Below, piece after piece: positions 16,718 through 25,160 of a DNA stretch of 64,000 bases (positions within the stretch are counted from its first letter, which is position 1; each line of letters starts with the position of its first letter). A program made the position numbers and the translations under genes. Below the pieces are notes generated by a model. The model made no database searches and was not told the origin of the DNA. It worked only from the letters and a program-made list of their open reading frames with translations. The DNA is from JAKLFA01 sp038222225 (GTDB taxonomy: Bacteria; Omnitrophota; Gorgyraeia; Zapsychrales; JANLHA01): positions 1-64,000 of the forward strand of contig JBBRHV010000004.1 of assembly GCA_038222225.1 (NCBI GenBank). The letters are read 5' to 3'.

Positions 16718-17470
16718 TTAGCTGGCCGAATAGGAGAGCGAAATCCCTTTAAACACCAAATCTTTATCGATAATGCACGTATACTTCGGAATATACTGTT
16801 TCATCAAATCCGCATATCCTCCGGTCACAACAACAACGGGAGTTGTGTGAATTTGTTTTGAAAGCAAGTCCACAATACCTTTGATCATCTCCCCATACCC
16901 ATAAAAAATTCCGCTCAGAATACTCTCTTCCGTGCTTTTACCAATGATCCTTTTCGGTTTAGCGACCTTGACTTTAGGAAGAAGCGCTGTCTGACGGAAT
17001 AACGTTTCAACGGAAAGACGGATCCCGGGAGCAATGATCCCGCCCAAATATTCTCCCTTAACGGAGACAACATCAAATGTGATCGCTGTCCCTAAATCCA
17101 CCACCACGGCGGGAACCCCGTACAATGTCCGCGCAGCATAGGCGCACACCAATCGATCCTGACCGACCTGAGCGGGATCATCATATTTATTTGGCATCGG
17201 AACACAGACATCCCGCCCGATCACCTTCAGAGGAAAATGAAGAGACCGTCCGGCCTGTTTGACAACGCTGAGCGCATGAGGAACCACGCTGCAAATGATG
17301 CCTTCATCGACGGAATATTTCATTACCGCTTTCTTTATGACCTGCTTTATTTTTTTACAGAGAACCTCATCCCCTTTTCTGTTCTCCAGGACATCCAGAA
17401 CTTCGATGACCGAACCATCAATAACCGCACAGCGGATGGTGGTGTTTCCAATATCAATGGCCAGTTGCAT
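16718..17470 (-). CDS. coaX: Type III pantothenate kinase
   Basis: Phosphorylates pantothenate in the first step of coenzyme A synthesis; 250 residues, normal for CoaX. The ASKHA-fold phosphate motif is LAIDIGNTTIRCAVID (3-18). Further signature segments are YDDPAQVGQDRLVCAYAA and VVDLGTAITFDVV (about 122-134), with GGIIAPGIRLS after it and VVTGGYADL near the end. It overlaps uvrB by 17 bases, with GGGG inside uvrB serving as a likely ribosome-binding site, so the two are co-translated. Such proteins typically need a monovalent cation and are not feedback-inhibited by CoA. Confidence 0.95.
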   Translation of the reverse strand: MQLAIDIGNTTIRCAVIDGSVIEVLDVLENRKGDEVLCKKIKQVIKKAVMKYSVDEGIICSVVPHALSVVKQAGRSLHFPLKVIGRDVCVPMPNKYDDPAQVGQDRLVCAYAARTLYGVPAVVVDLGTAITFDVVSVKGEYLGGIIAPGIRLSVETLFRQTALLPKVKVAKPKRIIGKSTEESILSGIFYGYGEMIKGIVDLLSKQIHTTPVVVVTGGYADLMKQYIPKYTCIIDKDLVFKGISLSYSAS

Positions 17471-19445
17471 CCAAAACCCCCTTCAATTCTTTGATACGAT
17501 CCCGCAAGACCGCCGCCTTTTCAAAGTCCAGATTGCGTGCGGCTAGTTCCATTTCACGCTCGAGTGAAGCAATATGTTTCAAAAATTCATAACCCTCTTC
17601 ATCCTGCCCAACCACATTCCGTAAAAATTTTTCCGTCGATTCTTCATCTTGAAATTCTTCAATGCCCTGATGAATGGCCTTTTCAATCGTGCGCGGAGTG
17701 ATCCCGTGCTTTTTGTTGAACTCCAGCTGAATATGTCGCCGGCGTTCACACTCATACATCGCCTCCCGCATGGCCGGACTCACAGAATCCGCATACATGA
17801 TCACGACTCCGTTGACGTTACGGGCGGCCCGCCCTCCGACCTGGATCAATGATGTCTTTGATCTCAAAAACCCCTGCTTATCCGCATCAAAAATAGCGAC
17901 CAAAGTGACTTCCGGAAGGTCCAACCCTTCACGCAGCAGATTCACCCCGACAAGGACATCAAACAGTTTTAAACGCAAACCCTGCAGGATCTTTGTGCGG
18001 TCAATGGTCTTAATATCTGAATGAAGATATTTGACCCGCAGTCCCTTATCCTCCAAAAATTGCGTCAGGTCTTCAGACATGCGCTTTGTTAACGTCGTCA
18101 CCAGCACCCGCTCATTACGCGCGGCACGCTCCCGGCACTCGTTGATCAGATCATCCACCTGCCCTTTGGTCGGCCGGACTTCAATCGGCGGATCCACAAT
18201 CCCCGTCGGACGAATGATCTGTTCTGAGATATGCTCACCACTCTTTCGCAATTCATACTCCCCGGGGGTCGCTGAAACAAAAACACATTGTTTCATCATC
18301 TGCTCAAATTCAGGAAACCTCAACGGTCGGTTGTCCAAACAGGATGGCAAACGAAACCCATGTTCAACCAGCGTCTCTTTTCTCGAACGGTCCCCCTCAT
18401 ACATGCCCCGGATCTGCGGAACAGTGACGTGCGCCTCATCAATCAGCACCAAAAAATCCTGCGGAAAATAATCTAACAAACAGAACGGCTTTGCTCCCGG
18501 AGGGCGGCCGGACAATGAACGGGAATAATTCTCGATCCCATGGCAGTAGCCCATTTCTTTGAGCATCTCGACATCAAAGCACGTGCGCGATTTCAGCCGC
18601 TGGGCCTCCAAAAGCTTTCCCTGCGCATTCAATTCTTTCAGGCGCACCTGCAGCTCAGCCTCGATCTCAACTAGGGCCTGCTCAATGCGCGGCTCCGTGG
18701 TTATAAAATGCTTGGCCGGATAGACGGCCGTCTTCTCAAAGGTGGCGATCACATCACCGGAAACCGGATCGATTTGACTTAAGGCGTCAATTTCATCCCC
18801 AAAAAATTCAATACGCAACGCATCCCGACGATACGACGGAAACACCTCAACCACATCCCCGCGCACGCGGATCTTTCCGCGGGTGAACTCATAGTCATTG
18901 CGTTCATACTGGATGCTGATCAATGAACGGATCAGCTGATCCCGGTCCAAGGTTTGACCCCGTTGCATGATGACCAAACATGATTCATAGTCTTCCGGCG
19001 AACCCAAATTATAAATACATGAAACGCTCGCCACGATCAAAACATCACGCCGGGACATCAACGAGGTGGTGGCGGCCAGCCGAAGGCGGTCCAGCCGGTC
19101 ATTGATCGAAGCATCCTTTTCAATATACATATCGGCCTGAGGAATATAGGCCTCCGGCTGATAATAGTCATAATAGGAAACAAAATACTCGACGGCATTA
19201 TGCGGAAAAAAATGTTTAAACTCTCCGTACAGCTGCGCTGCCAGCGTCTTATTGTGGGATATGATCAAGGTCGGGCGGTTCACGCGAGCGATCAAATTCG
19301 CCAGGGTAAACGTCTTTCCGCTTCCGGTCACGCCTAAAAGCGTTTGGGCAGAGACGCCGGACTGAATCCCTTCAGCCAATTCATCGATGGATCTGGACTG
19401 ATCAATGACTGGCTGAAATGGGCTGATAAGCTCAAAACGATCCAT
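17454..19445 (-). CDS. uvrB: Excinuclease ABC subunit B
   Basis: Damage-verifying helicase-like subunit of nucleotide excision repair, 663 residues from the ATG chosen; a TTG two codons upstream is the alternative. Visible are Walker A GVTGSGKT, the beta-hairpin region YYDYYQPEAYIP, RRDVLIVASVSCIYNLG, the DEAH box LIDEAHVTVPQIRGMY, helicase motifs VLVTTLTKRMSEDL and GVNLLREGLDLPEV, and the C-terminal UVR motif that contacts UvrC (LDFEKAAVLRDRIKEL). No uvrA or uvrC is present in the window. Confidence 0.98.
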   Translation of the reverse strand: MDRFELISPFQPVIDQSRSIDELAEGIQSGVSAQTLLGVTGSGKTFTLANLIARVNRPTLIISHNKTLAAQLYGEFKHFFPHNAVEYFVSYYDYYQPEAYIPQADMYIEKDASINDRLDRLRLAATTSLMSRRDVLIVASVSCIYNLGSPEDYESCLVIMQRGQTLDRDQLIRSLISIQYERNDYEFTRGKIRVRGDVVEVFPSYRRDALRIEFFGDEIDALSQIDPVSGDVIATFEKTAVYPAKHFITTEPRIEQALVEIEAELQVRLKELNAQGKLLEAQRLKSRTCFDVEMLKEMGYCHGIENYSRSLSGRPPGAKPFCLLDYFPQDFLVLIDEAHVTVPQIRGMYEGDRSRKETLVEHGFRLPSCLDNRPLRFPEFEQMMKQCVFVSATPGEYELRKSGEHISEQIIRPTGIVDPPIEVRPTKGQVDDLINECRERAARNERVLVTTLTKRMSEDLTQFLEDKGLRVKYLHSDIKTIDRTKILQGLRLKLFDVLVGVNLLREGLDLPEVTLVAIFDADKQGFLRSKTSLIQVGGRAARNVNGVVIMYADSVSPAMREAMYECERRRHIQLEFNKKHGITPRTIEKAIHQGIEEFQDEESTEKFLRNVVGQDEEGYEFLKHIASLEREMELAARNLDFEKAAVLRDRIKELKGVLDATGH

Positions 19446-19493
19446 AAACAAAATCCCAACGTTTGCTTAATCCGTAATCAAGCGTAAACCACT

Positions 19494-19940
19494 CTAAAAA
19501 TGACGATCCACAAGCTCAAAAAATCTTTTCGCTAGATTTTCATTGCCATAGGTGGACGGCTTCCAAATCAGGAACGTACTGGTGACCATGTAACGCATCT
19601 CAACTTCCGAAACTTCCCCATTCGAGCGAACATACACATTGATACGCGCATAACGCGTCCCAACAAAAAACGAGGTCTGACGGATCTTTGTGATCATCAA
19701 AAGTTCCTCCTTAACCCCCCGCTGAGACGAAATTTCATAGACCTCAGGCGAAGCCTCCTCTTCAATCTCCCATCCTAAATCTGAAAACGCGAGCCGGACG
19801 GCCTGAGACGTTCTCGCAAAATCCGCATAAAACTGCTTCGTGGAAGCCCTCTTATTCTGAAGATATCCGGGGACCTGAATGGTCGTGCACCCCGCAAAAA
19901 AGCCAACGAACATCAACAACAAAACAGTCCATCGTCGCAT
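19494..19940 (-). CDS. Lipoprotein of unknown function
   Basis: 148 residues. The N-terminus MRRWTVLLLMFVGFFAGC is a lipoprotein signal with lipobox FAGC. The mature part is an alpha/beta mixture (TSQAVRLAFSDLGWEIEEE, then RGVKEELLMITKIR) that recalls small DUF3568-like or GNA1162-like envelope lipoproteins, but I cannot name a family with confidence. GGAG lies 7 bases before the ATG. It sits 4 bases downstream of the pseudouridine synthase gene and 48 bases upstream of uvrB. Confidence 0.75.
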   Translation of the reverse strand: MRRWTVLLLMFVGFFAGCTTIQVPGYLQNKRASTKQFYADFARTSQAVRLAFSDLGWEIEEEASPEVYEISSQRGVKEELLMITKIRQTSFFVGTRYARINVYVRSNGEVSEVEMRYMVTSTFLIWKPSTYGNENLAKRFFELVDRHF

Positions 19941-19944
19941 AGGT

Positions 19945-20607
19945 CTACTCCTTTTTTCCTAACAACATTTTTATGTCTGCCGGCAGTTCAGCCTCTATGG
20001 AAATCGTTTTTCCTGTCGCCGGGTTTGGCCATGCCATGCGTTGGCAATGCAGCGCCAAACGTTTAAATTTGATATCGAAATCTTTCCTGAACGCATAAAT
20101 GCGCTCACCAAGGATCGGATACCCCATACCGGCAAAATGAATCCTGATCTGATGCGTCCTCCCGGTTTCCGGCACAACCTCCAGCATCGTAAACCCCGAA
20201 TAATATTTCAAGACACGATAATGCGTTACCGCCATCTTACCTAAACTTCTTGCGGCATATTGACGTTGATATGCGTCCTGAATCCGTGAACGGACCGTCC
20301 CCGCCCGTTGCTCCACCCGTCCTTTAACAACCGCAATGTAGGTCTTTGAAACTTTTCCCTCATGGAATAACGCCATCATCTGTTTTTGATTCTGTTTTCC
20401 CCAGCCATAAATAATGACTCCGGACGTTTCTTTATCCAAACGGTGGCAGGGGTGTAGTCTGACAGAGCCGGAACACGCGTTCTGTTCGTTTACAATATCG
20501 GTAAATGTTTTCTGTGTTTGATGCGGAGCAGGCGTGACAATGGATCCGGAAGGCTTATCAAAAACCGCGCAATAATCATCCTGATATAGAACCGTAATCT
20601 GTCGCAT
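19945..20607 (-). CDS. RluA-family pseudouridine synthase
   Basis: 220 residues. The catalytic aspartate lies in HPCHRLDKETSGVIIYG (about 52-68), with the KTYIAVVKG and GRTHQIRIHF motifs following in the usual order. It isomerises specific uridines in rRNA or tRNA. There is no N-terminal S4 domain, which places it nearer to RluA/RluC-like short forms than to RluD; the target site cannot be read from the sequence. Confidence 0.9.
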   Translation of the reverse strand: MRQITVLYQDDYCAVFDKPSGSIVTPAPHQTQKTFTDIVNEQNACSGSVRLHPCHRLDKETSGVIIYGWGKQNQKQMMALFHEGKVSKTYIAVVKGRVEQRAGTVRSRIQDAYQRQYAARSLGKMAVTHYRVLKYYSGFTMLEVVPETGRTHQIRIHFAGMGYPILGERIYAFRKDFDIKFKRLALHCQRMAWPNPATGKTISIEAELPADIKMLLGKKE

Positions 20608-20645
20608 GGTAAATCCAACAGCTGATTGATAGGAGAACCAGACAC

Positions 20646-20816
20646 CTACTCCTCAGGAGACCCTTCTTCTTCATCCTGATAAATCTGCATCTCCAAAAGA
20701 CTACTGATATGATTTAATTTTCGCAAAATAAGCAATGGAAAAAACACAACCAGCCATAACTGAATCGCAACGAACAACATTTGCTGTGCCGGCGTCAATG
20801 CTAAAACATTTTCCAT
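20646..20816 (-). CDS. Small single-pass membrane protein
   Basis: 56 residues from ATG 20816, with GAGG 7 bases upstream; a TTG four codons earlier is less likely. It has a short hydrophilic start, one transmembrane helix (about 12-31, rich in L, V and F) and an acidic C-terminus ending DEEEGSPEE. The coding region begins 12 bases after the stop of a PilZ gene, so it probably belongs to the same transcript. No family recognised. Confidence 0.6.
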   Translation of the reverse strand: MENVLALTPAQQMLFVAIQLWLVVFFPLLILRKLNHISSLLEMQIYQDEEEGSPEE

Positions 20817-20828
20817 ATAAAACCTCAA

Positions 20829-21218
20829 TTATTCTTTTTCTTTTTGATCCTTGGTCATCCCGAACTGAATAAAATCCGAGATGGCATTGGCATCTTTATC
20901 GCTGATATCATTAAAGAAAATAGCGACATAATAGCCCTTTTCGTTGTCGCTGGCTGGCTCAGTACGCACAACGACGCCATCACAGGCCACCTTCTTTGTT
21001 TGAAGCCGTTTTCCCTTACGAACCGATAAAAGCAATTGAACCTTGAGCTTTGTCATCGGTTCAATATACTCCTCAACCCGACAAAAAGCCCCGGCACGGC
21101 TGACATTCTGAGTCTCTGTCACCGTGTCGAACTCTTCCCCGCAAATCTTCACCGGAATATTTTCGCTTAACCGTGGAAATTTACGTCGGTCTTCAGGATT
21201 CCCTTTGGATTGAATCAT
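20829..21218 (-). CDS. PilZ-domain protein
   Basis: 129 residues from the ATG preceded by AGGCGGTG. The PilZ signature is complete: RRKFPR near residue 12 (the RxxxR element) and NVSRAG about 30 residues later (the [D/N]xSxxG element), followed by beta strands and a short C-terminal helix. It is therefore predicted to bind cyclic di-GMP. Companion genes are a second PilZ protein, a CxxC mini-protein and a small membrane protein, all on the minus strand within 1.2 kb. Confidence 0.85.
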   Translation of the reverse strand: MIQSKGNPEDRRKFPRLSENIPVKICGEEFDTVTETQNVSRAGAFCRVEEYIEPMTKLKVQLLLSVRKGKRLQTKKVACDGVVVRTEPASDNEKGYYVAIFFNDISDKDANAISDFIQFGMTKDQKEKE

Positions 21219-21267
21219 AACCACACCGCCTCGCTATAAGGTCGTCTGTTGATTGATCTTCAGATCG

Positions 21268-21435
21268 CTATGATGACTGCCCTTCAGCAGCACTGGCTTT
21301 TAATTCAGCAACTTTCTTACGCCAACAATTTTGATTGCAATAATACCGACCGTTTCGATAAAACCGTTTAGCAGGGTTCACGCTTTTATTGCAAGACCCA
21401 CATTTTTTCATTTCTTCACTCTGTTCAGCAGCCAT
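21268..21435 (-). CDS. Small four-cysteine zinc-ribbon-like protein
   Basis: 55 residues starting MAAEQSEEMKK. The core is CGSC-N(15)-YYCNQNC, i.e. C-x2-C then C-x3-C, a plausible single zinc site, with aromatic residues between. The tail is low in complexity (KASAAEGQSS). An AGGAG lies about 13 bases upstream; a TTG seven codons earlier is possible. Function unknown; location between two PilZ genes is the only hint. Confidence 0.6.
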   Translation of the reverse strand: MAAEQSEEMKKCGSCNKSVNPAKRFYRNGRYYCNQNCWRKKVAELKASAAEGQSS

Positions 21436-21473
21436 ACCTCTTGAAACTCCTTTCAAATTTACTTCACCATCTA

Positions 21474-21806
21474 TTATCCATGTTCATTCACAAACTCACG
21501 AATCTCAGCCCGGGAATAGAAATTTTGCTCTCCGTCATCAAACTCCAATCCAGCCTGATAACTGTCGCAATGAGGAACCTTCTGAACCCAAGCGACTCTT
21601 CCGTTTATGGTCAAAATCCGATTGTCTTTACAGCGAAACGAAACAGCGACCTGACTATTCTTCGGTAAAAACTCTTCGGTCCGCAAACGAATTCCGCCAG
21701 CACTTAAATCAAACGCCACGCTTGCCCCCACCAACTCCCCTTTACAAGTGGAAAGCTGATAAGGCTCGCGGAATACAACTCGTTTAAAGTGCCTTTGTTC
21801 CTCCAC
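21474..21806 (-). CDS. PilZ-domain protein (GTG start)
   Basis: 110 residues, initiated by GTG at 21806 with GGAGAGG 4-8 bases upstream. Both halves of the PilZ motif are present: RHFKR at residues 5-9 and DLSAGG at about 33-38, then VAVSFRC, GRVAWVQ and GLEF strands. Cyclic di-GMP binding is expected. It is the first gene of the minus-strand cluster and has a TTGTGA/TATAAT promoter. Confidence 0.85.
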   Translation of the reverse strand: MEEQRHFKRVVFREPYQLSTCKGELVGASVAFDLSAGGIRLRTEEFLPKNSQVAVSFRCKDNRILTINGRVAWVQKVPHCDSYQAGLEFDDGEQNFYSRAEIREFVNEHG

Positions 21807-21848
21807 TTTTCCTCTCCAAAACTTATGTGGTGTGAATCATTAGGGTGA

Positions 21849-21876
21849 ATTATAGCACATTCTCAAAGCTTCACAA
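21849..21876 (-). promoter_or_regulatory. Promoter of the PilZ cluster
   Basis: Minus strand -35 TTGTGA (21871-21876), 16-base spacer, -10 TATAAT (21849-21854). It lies in the 138-base divergent region shared with gspA. Confidence 0.6.
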
Positions 21877-21932
21877 TGTTTTTTTAGACAGAGGATTCGT
21901 CTTTTTTGCTTTATCCGAAAGCCACAAAATGT

Positions 21933-21938
21933 TATAAT
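21933..21938 (+). promoter_or_regulatory. -10 box directly in front of gspA (leaderless start likely)
   Basis: A perfect TATAAT ends 6 bases before the ATG of gspA, so transcription would begin at or within a base or two of the start codon. No good -35 box and no ribosome-binding site are visible. Confidence 0.55.
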
Positions 21939-21944
21939 TCAACC

Positions 21945-22763
21945 ATGTATAATAATTTTTATGGCTTTAAAGAAAGCCCCTTCAATGTTACGTCCGACCC
22001 GGAATTTTTTTTTCCAAGCGCAAACCATGAAGAGGCGTTCTCTCATTTGATCTTTGGGATTAACCAACGCAAAGGGATCCTGGCGATAACCGGAGAGATC
22101 GGAACAGGCAAAACCACCCTCTGCCGAACACTCTTGAACAGGCTGGATAATAACATTAAGTCCGCCCTGATCCTCAACCCCTATTTTTCTGAAATACAGC
22201 TTCTTCAGTTGATCATCAAAGATCTGGGCATTGAAGGCCATTTCCGCAACAAACTCCAGCTTATTGAAGCATTAAATCACTACCTGATCGAAGAGTCCTT
22301 GGAAGGCAATAATGTCGTGGTCATCATTGACGAAGCCCAAAATCTAAAAGTCCGGCAGCTGGAACAAATCCGTTTATTGTCAAACCTGGAAACAGAAAAG
22401 ACCAAACTTCTTCAGATTGTCCTGGTTGGCCAGCCGGAGCTGCTTGACAAACTCAAACTGGACTCCTTACGTCAGCTTAATCAGCGGATTTCCGTCCGTT
22501 ACCACATCCTTCCGCTCAAAAAGGAAGAACTGGAAAAATATATCAATCACCGCCTCCATATTGCCAAAGAAAACCACAACGGACATCCCAGTGTTGAATT
22601 TACAAATGACGCATTCGAGGCCATTTTTCATTTTTCACACGGCACACCGCGTTTAATCAACATTTTATGCGACCGGGCGCTTTTAAACGGATTCGTACGT
22701 GAAACCCGAATCATTGATCAACCGATGGTCTGCAAATGCGCGAAAGAGACCATCAGCACTTAA
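21945..22763 (+). CDS. GspA/ExeA-family AAA ATPase
   Basis: 272 residues beginning MYNNFYGFKESPFNVTSDP, the standard opening of the ExeA/GspA/MshM group. Walker A is GEIGTGKTTLCRTL (about 48-61), Walker B VVVIIDEAQNL (about 123-133), then sensor LLQIVLVGQPEL and HGTPRLINILCDRAL. In type II secretion and related pilus systems this ATPase, with its partner GspB encoded 16 bases downstream, helps insert the secretin ring through peptidoglycan. The usual C-terminal membrane and peptidoglycan-binding regions of ExeA are absent, so this is the short MshM-like form. The secretion apparatus itself is outside the window. Confidence 0.88.
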   Translation: MYNNFYGFKESPFNVTSDPEFFFPSANHEEAFSHLIFGINQRKGILAITGEIGTGKTTLCRTLLNRLDNNIKSALILNPYFSEIQLLQLIIKDLGIEGHFRNKLQLIEALNHYLIEESLEGNNVVVIIDEAQNLKVRQLEQIRLLSNLETEKTKLLQIVLVGQPELLDKLKLDSLRQLNQRISVRYHILPLKKEELEKYINHRLHIAKENHNGHPSVEFTNDAFEAIFHFSHGTPRLINILCDRALLNGFVRETRIIDQPMVCKCAKETIST

Positions 22764-22779
22764 ATTCAGGAGCTTACGG

Positions 22780-23322
22780 ATGAGTACTATCCATGATGCA
22801 TTAAAAAAAGTTCAGGATAAAAACCCTGAACTTCAACCCACAAAACCAAAACTTAACCCGGTGACCGGTCAGCCGATATCCCTGAATCCCTCAATACAAC
22901 CACCCGGGACTCCGCGCGCCAAAGACCCAAAAGGCCCAAAGATGTTCCTGAAAATTTTAGGTCAAATTTCATTTCTTCTGATCTTAATTGCATCCTGCCT
23001 GATAGCGGCAAAACACTACGGTTTCTTAGACCGAATTCAACTGCCAGAATGGAAAATCTCCCTCCCGTCAATCAAAAGCAAACCAAACAATCCGTATACT
23101 ATAAAAACCGTCAAAGATAAACAGCAGCCTCCGCCACAAAGCCTTTCTGACCTCCACATCAGCGGAATCATGTCTTTGAACGGAAAAACCATCGTTCTGA
23201 TCAACGGCGCAATTTATGAAAAAGGGGGTAAAATCCTAAACGCGGAGATTCTTTCGATTTCGACAGATCAAATTACAGTGTCTGAAAATGGGATGAAACG
23301 GATTCTTCGCATAAAAAAATAA
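22780..23322 (+). CDS. GspB/PulB-like secretin assembly partner
   Basis: 180 residues starting MSTIHDALKKVQ, with AGGAG 7 bases upstream. A proline-rich linker precedes one transmembrane helix (about 57-78) and a short periplasmic domain. The last about 60 residues (LHISGIMSLNGKTIVLINGA, then EKGGKI) match the C-terminal fold of GspB and PilP-like proteins, a small beta-rich module. Immediately downstream of the GspA-type ATPase, it completes the two-gene GspAB unit that positions a secretin. The length and single-pass topology fit. Confidence 0.8.
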   Translation: MSTIHDALKKVQDKNPELQPTKPKLNPVTGQPISLNPSIQPPGTPRAKDPKGPKMFLKILGQISFLLILIASCLIAAKHYGFLDRIQLPEWKISLPSIKSKPNNPYTIKTVKDKQQPPPQSLSDLHISGIMSLNGKTIVLINGAIYEKGGKILNAEILSISTDQITVSENGMKRILRIKK

Positions 23323-23381
23323 AGGCTGCCAAAACTTCACGCAACGGCTGCATTTAAAAAAATTCCACCGAAGGCGGCCTT
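23322..23381. repeat. Imperfect inverted repeat between convergent gspB and aroB
   Basis: AAGGCTGCC (23322-23330) can pair with GGCGGCCTT (23373-23381) in 9 bp with one G-T pair, across a 42-base loop, and A/T runs flank both sides. It may act as a weak bidirectional terminator, but the loop is long. Confidence 0.3.
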
Positions 23382-23387
23382 AAAAAA

Positions 23388-24494
23388 CTACTCCTTATCG
23401 CTGCCGGAATATTTTTCAATGGCAGACTGAATCATCTGCGGATCAATTCCCTCTTTTACCTTCACGCTGCCAAGACCTGTCATTAAAACAAACCGGTTTT
23501 TACCTGACTTAAACTTTTTATCATGACGCATACGATTTAAGATATCCGCTAATCTTGGCCCTTCAATCAGCTCAGGAAGCCCGATACGGGTCAAAACATG
23601 ATTGAGACGCTCAGCATCTTCCTCATTGGCCAATTTCATCTGCAAAGAGATCTCTGCCGCGATCCTCATCCCTAGAGCAATCGCCTCTCCGTGATGATAC
23701 TCTTGATAATCACAGGCTGCCTCGATAGCATGACCAATGGTATGCCCAAAATTCAGAATCGTTCTTATTCCTTTTTCTTCCCGCTCATCACGGCCGACAA
23801 TATTGGCCTTAATACGGCTGCACTGATAAACCACCTCGGTCAAAACCTTGGCATTACACCCGAGGAGAGCGTCCACATTGGCCTCAATAAAAACAAACAC
23901 ATTTTTATCGCAAATCACCCCATATTTCACGGCCTCCGCCAGGCCATTGCGGATCTGCCGTTTATCCAGCGTAAACAATGTCGTAATATCGCTATAAACA
24001 ACCCGCGGATGATAGAACGCTCCGACCAAATTTTTACCAAACGGCAGATCGATCGCCACCTTCCCTCCAATAGCAGAATCAATTTGCGCTAAAAACGTTG
24101 TCGGAACTTGAACATAGGGAACCCCTCTACGGTAGGCGGCCGCCACATACCCGGCCAAATCTCCCACAACCCCGCCTCCAAAAGCAACAATAAACACATC
24201 TTCTCCGGCATGGCGATCGGCAATGCGCGCAATCAAATCAAAAGCAGCGACCGCGGATTTGCTTTGCTCCCCGCTGGGGACCTCCAAAAAATCAATCTGA
24301 AAACCGCTCTCTCGAAGACTTGTGGCAAGAAGCTTCCCGTGGTGCTGGCGGACAATCGGATTGGTCACAATGACCGCATGCGTGCCGATCTTCATTTTCT
24401 GCAGCACTCCCCCAATATCTTTCAGGTGTCCACTGCCGATTTCAATAGGATAAAAAATCGATTCTTGCTTAACCTCAACACGGACAGGAATCAT
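23388..24494 (-). CDS. aroB: 3-dehydroquinate synthase
   Basis: Second step of the shikimate pathway, NAD- and metal-dependent; 368 residues. The start ATG has AAAGG upstream; a TTG two codons earlier is possible. Visible motifs are GSGHLKDIG, PSGEQSKS, the NAD-binding AFGGGVVGDLAGYVAA (about 99-114), VPTTFLAQIDSAIGGKVAID, KNLVGAFYHPR, and the metal-ligand segments NFGHTIGHAIEA and YHHGEAIALGM. It is convergent with gspB and 15 bases downstream of a membrane protease gene. aroQ lies 16 kb away. Confidence 0.97.
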   Translation of the reverse strand: MIPVRVEVKQESIFYPIEIGSGHLKDIGGVLQKMKIGTHAVIVTNPIVRQHHGKLLATSLRESGFQIDFLEVPSGEQSKSAVAAFDLIARIADRHAGEDVFIVAFGGGVVGDLAGYVAAAYRRGVPYVQVPTTFLAQIDSAIGGKVAIDLPFGKNLVGAFYHPRVVYSDITTLFTLDKRQIRNGLAEAVKYGVICDKNVFVFIEANVDALLGCNAKVLTEVVYQCSRIKANIVGRDEREEKGIRTILNFGHTIGHAIEAACDYQEYHHGEAIALGMRIAAEISLQMKLANEEDAERLNHVLTRIGLPELIEGPRLADILNRMRHDKKFKSGKNRFVLMTGLGSVKVKEGIDPQMIQSAIEKYSGSDKE

Positions 24495-24509
24495 GCCCAA
24501 AGCCTTTCG

Positions 24510-25115
24510 TTATAAAAGATTTATTCCCATCAGCCGAGCAATCCGTACGGCAATGGCAACAATGATTTCAAACAAACCAAAATTCAAAAGAAGCAATACA
24601 ATAATAATACCAAACCGCTCCCATTTTGCATACTGATAAGCAAAATGATTCGGAAGCATTCCCATTAAAATCTTCGACCCATCTAACGGCGGAATAGGCA
24701 GCGTGTTGAACAACGCCAAAACCAGATTGATCCCAACCGCATAACAAAAAAACTCCTCGACACGGGCCGGAAAAACCGCAGTATGAACCAACCCGGCAGC
24801 CAATACCGCCAAAAGAAAATTTGTCCCGGGGCCGGCCGCTGTGACAAGAACCATATCCCGCTTAGGGCGCCGGAGGTTGTGAAAATTCACCGGCACGGGC
24901 TTCGCCCATCCAATTGGAAAAAGATTCAATAAACGAAGCGCAAACGGAACTAAAATCGTGCCGATCAAATCAATGTGTTTCAACGGATTCAACGTCAACC
25001 GGCCCGAGCGTTTCGCTGTTTCATCTCCCAGCCAAAAGGCAACTAACCCATGAGCCACCTCATGACACACAATCGCCATGATGACAATTCCGAATAAAAG
25101 CGCATGATCCAGCAT
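24510..25115 (-). CDS. M50-family site-2 protease-like membrane peptidase
   Basis: 201 residues, polytopic. The zinc motif HEVAHG (about 18-23) sits in the first membrane segment, and the second ligand region NTLPIPPLDGSKIL lies in a later one. This is the compact YwhC/rhizobial-type M50 with no PDZ domain. The ATG at 25115 has GAGG 7 bases upstream; a GTG four codons earlier is possible. Substrate unknown; neighbours are aroB and a secreted SH3 protein. Confidence 0.88.
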   Translation of the reverse strand: MLDHALLFGIVIMAIVCHEVAHGLVAFWLGDETAKRSGRLTLNPLKHIDLIGTILVPFALRLLNLFPIGWAKPVPVNFHNLRRPKRDMVLVTAAGPGTNFLLAVLAAGLVHTAVFPARVEEFFCYAVGINLVLALFNTLPIPPLDGSKILMGMLPNHFAYQYAKWERFGIIIVLLLLNFGLFEIIVAIAVRIARLMGINLL

Positions 25116-25160
25116 AAACGTCCTCACCCTTAATAGAGAGCATCGAAAAATATATCTTAA

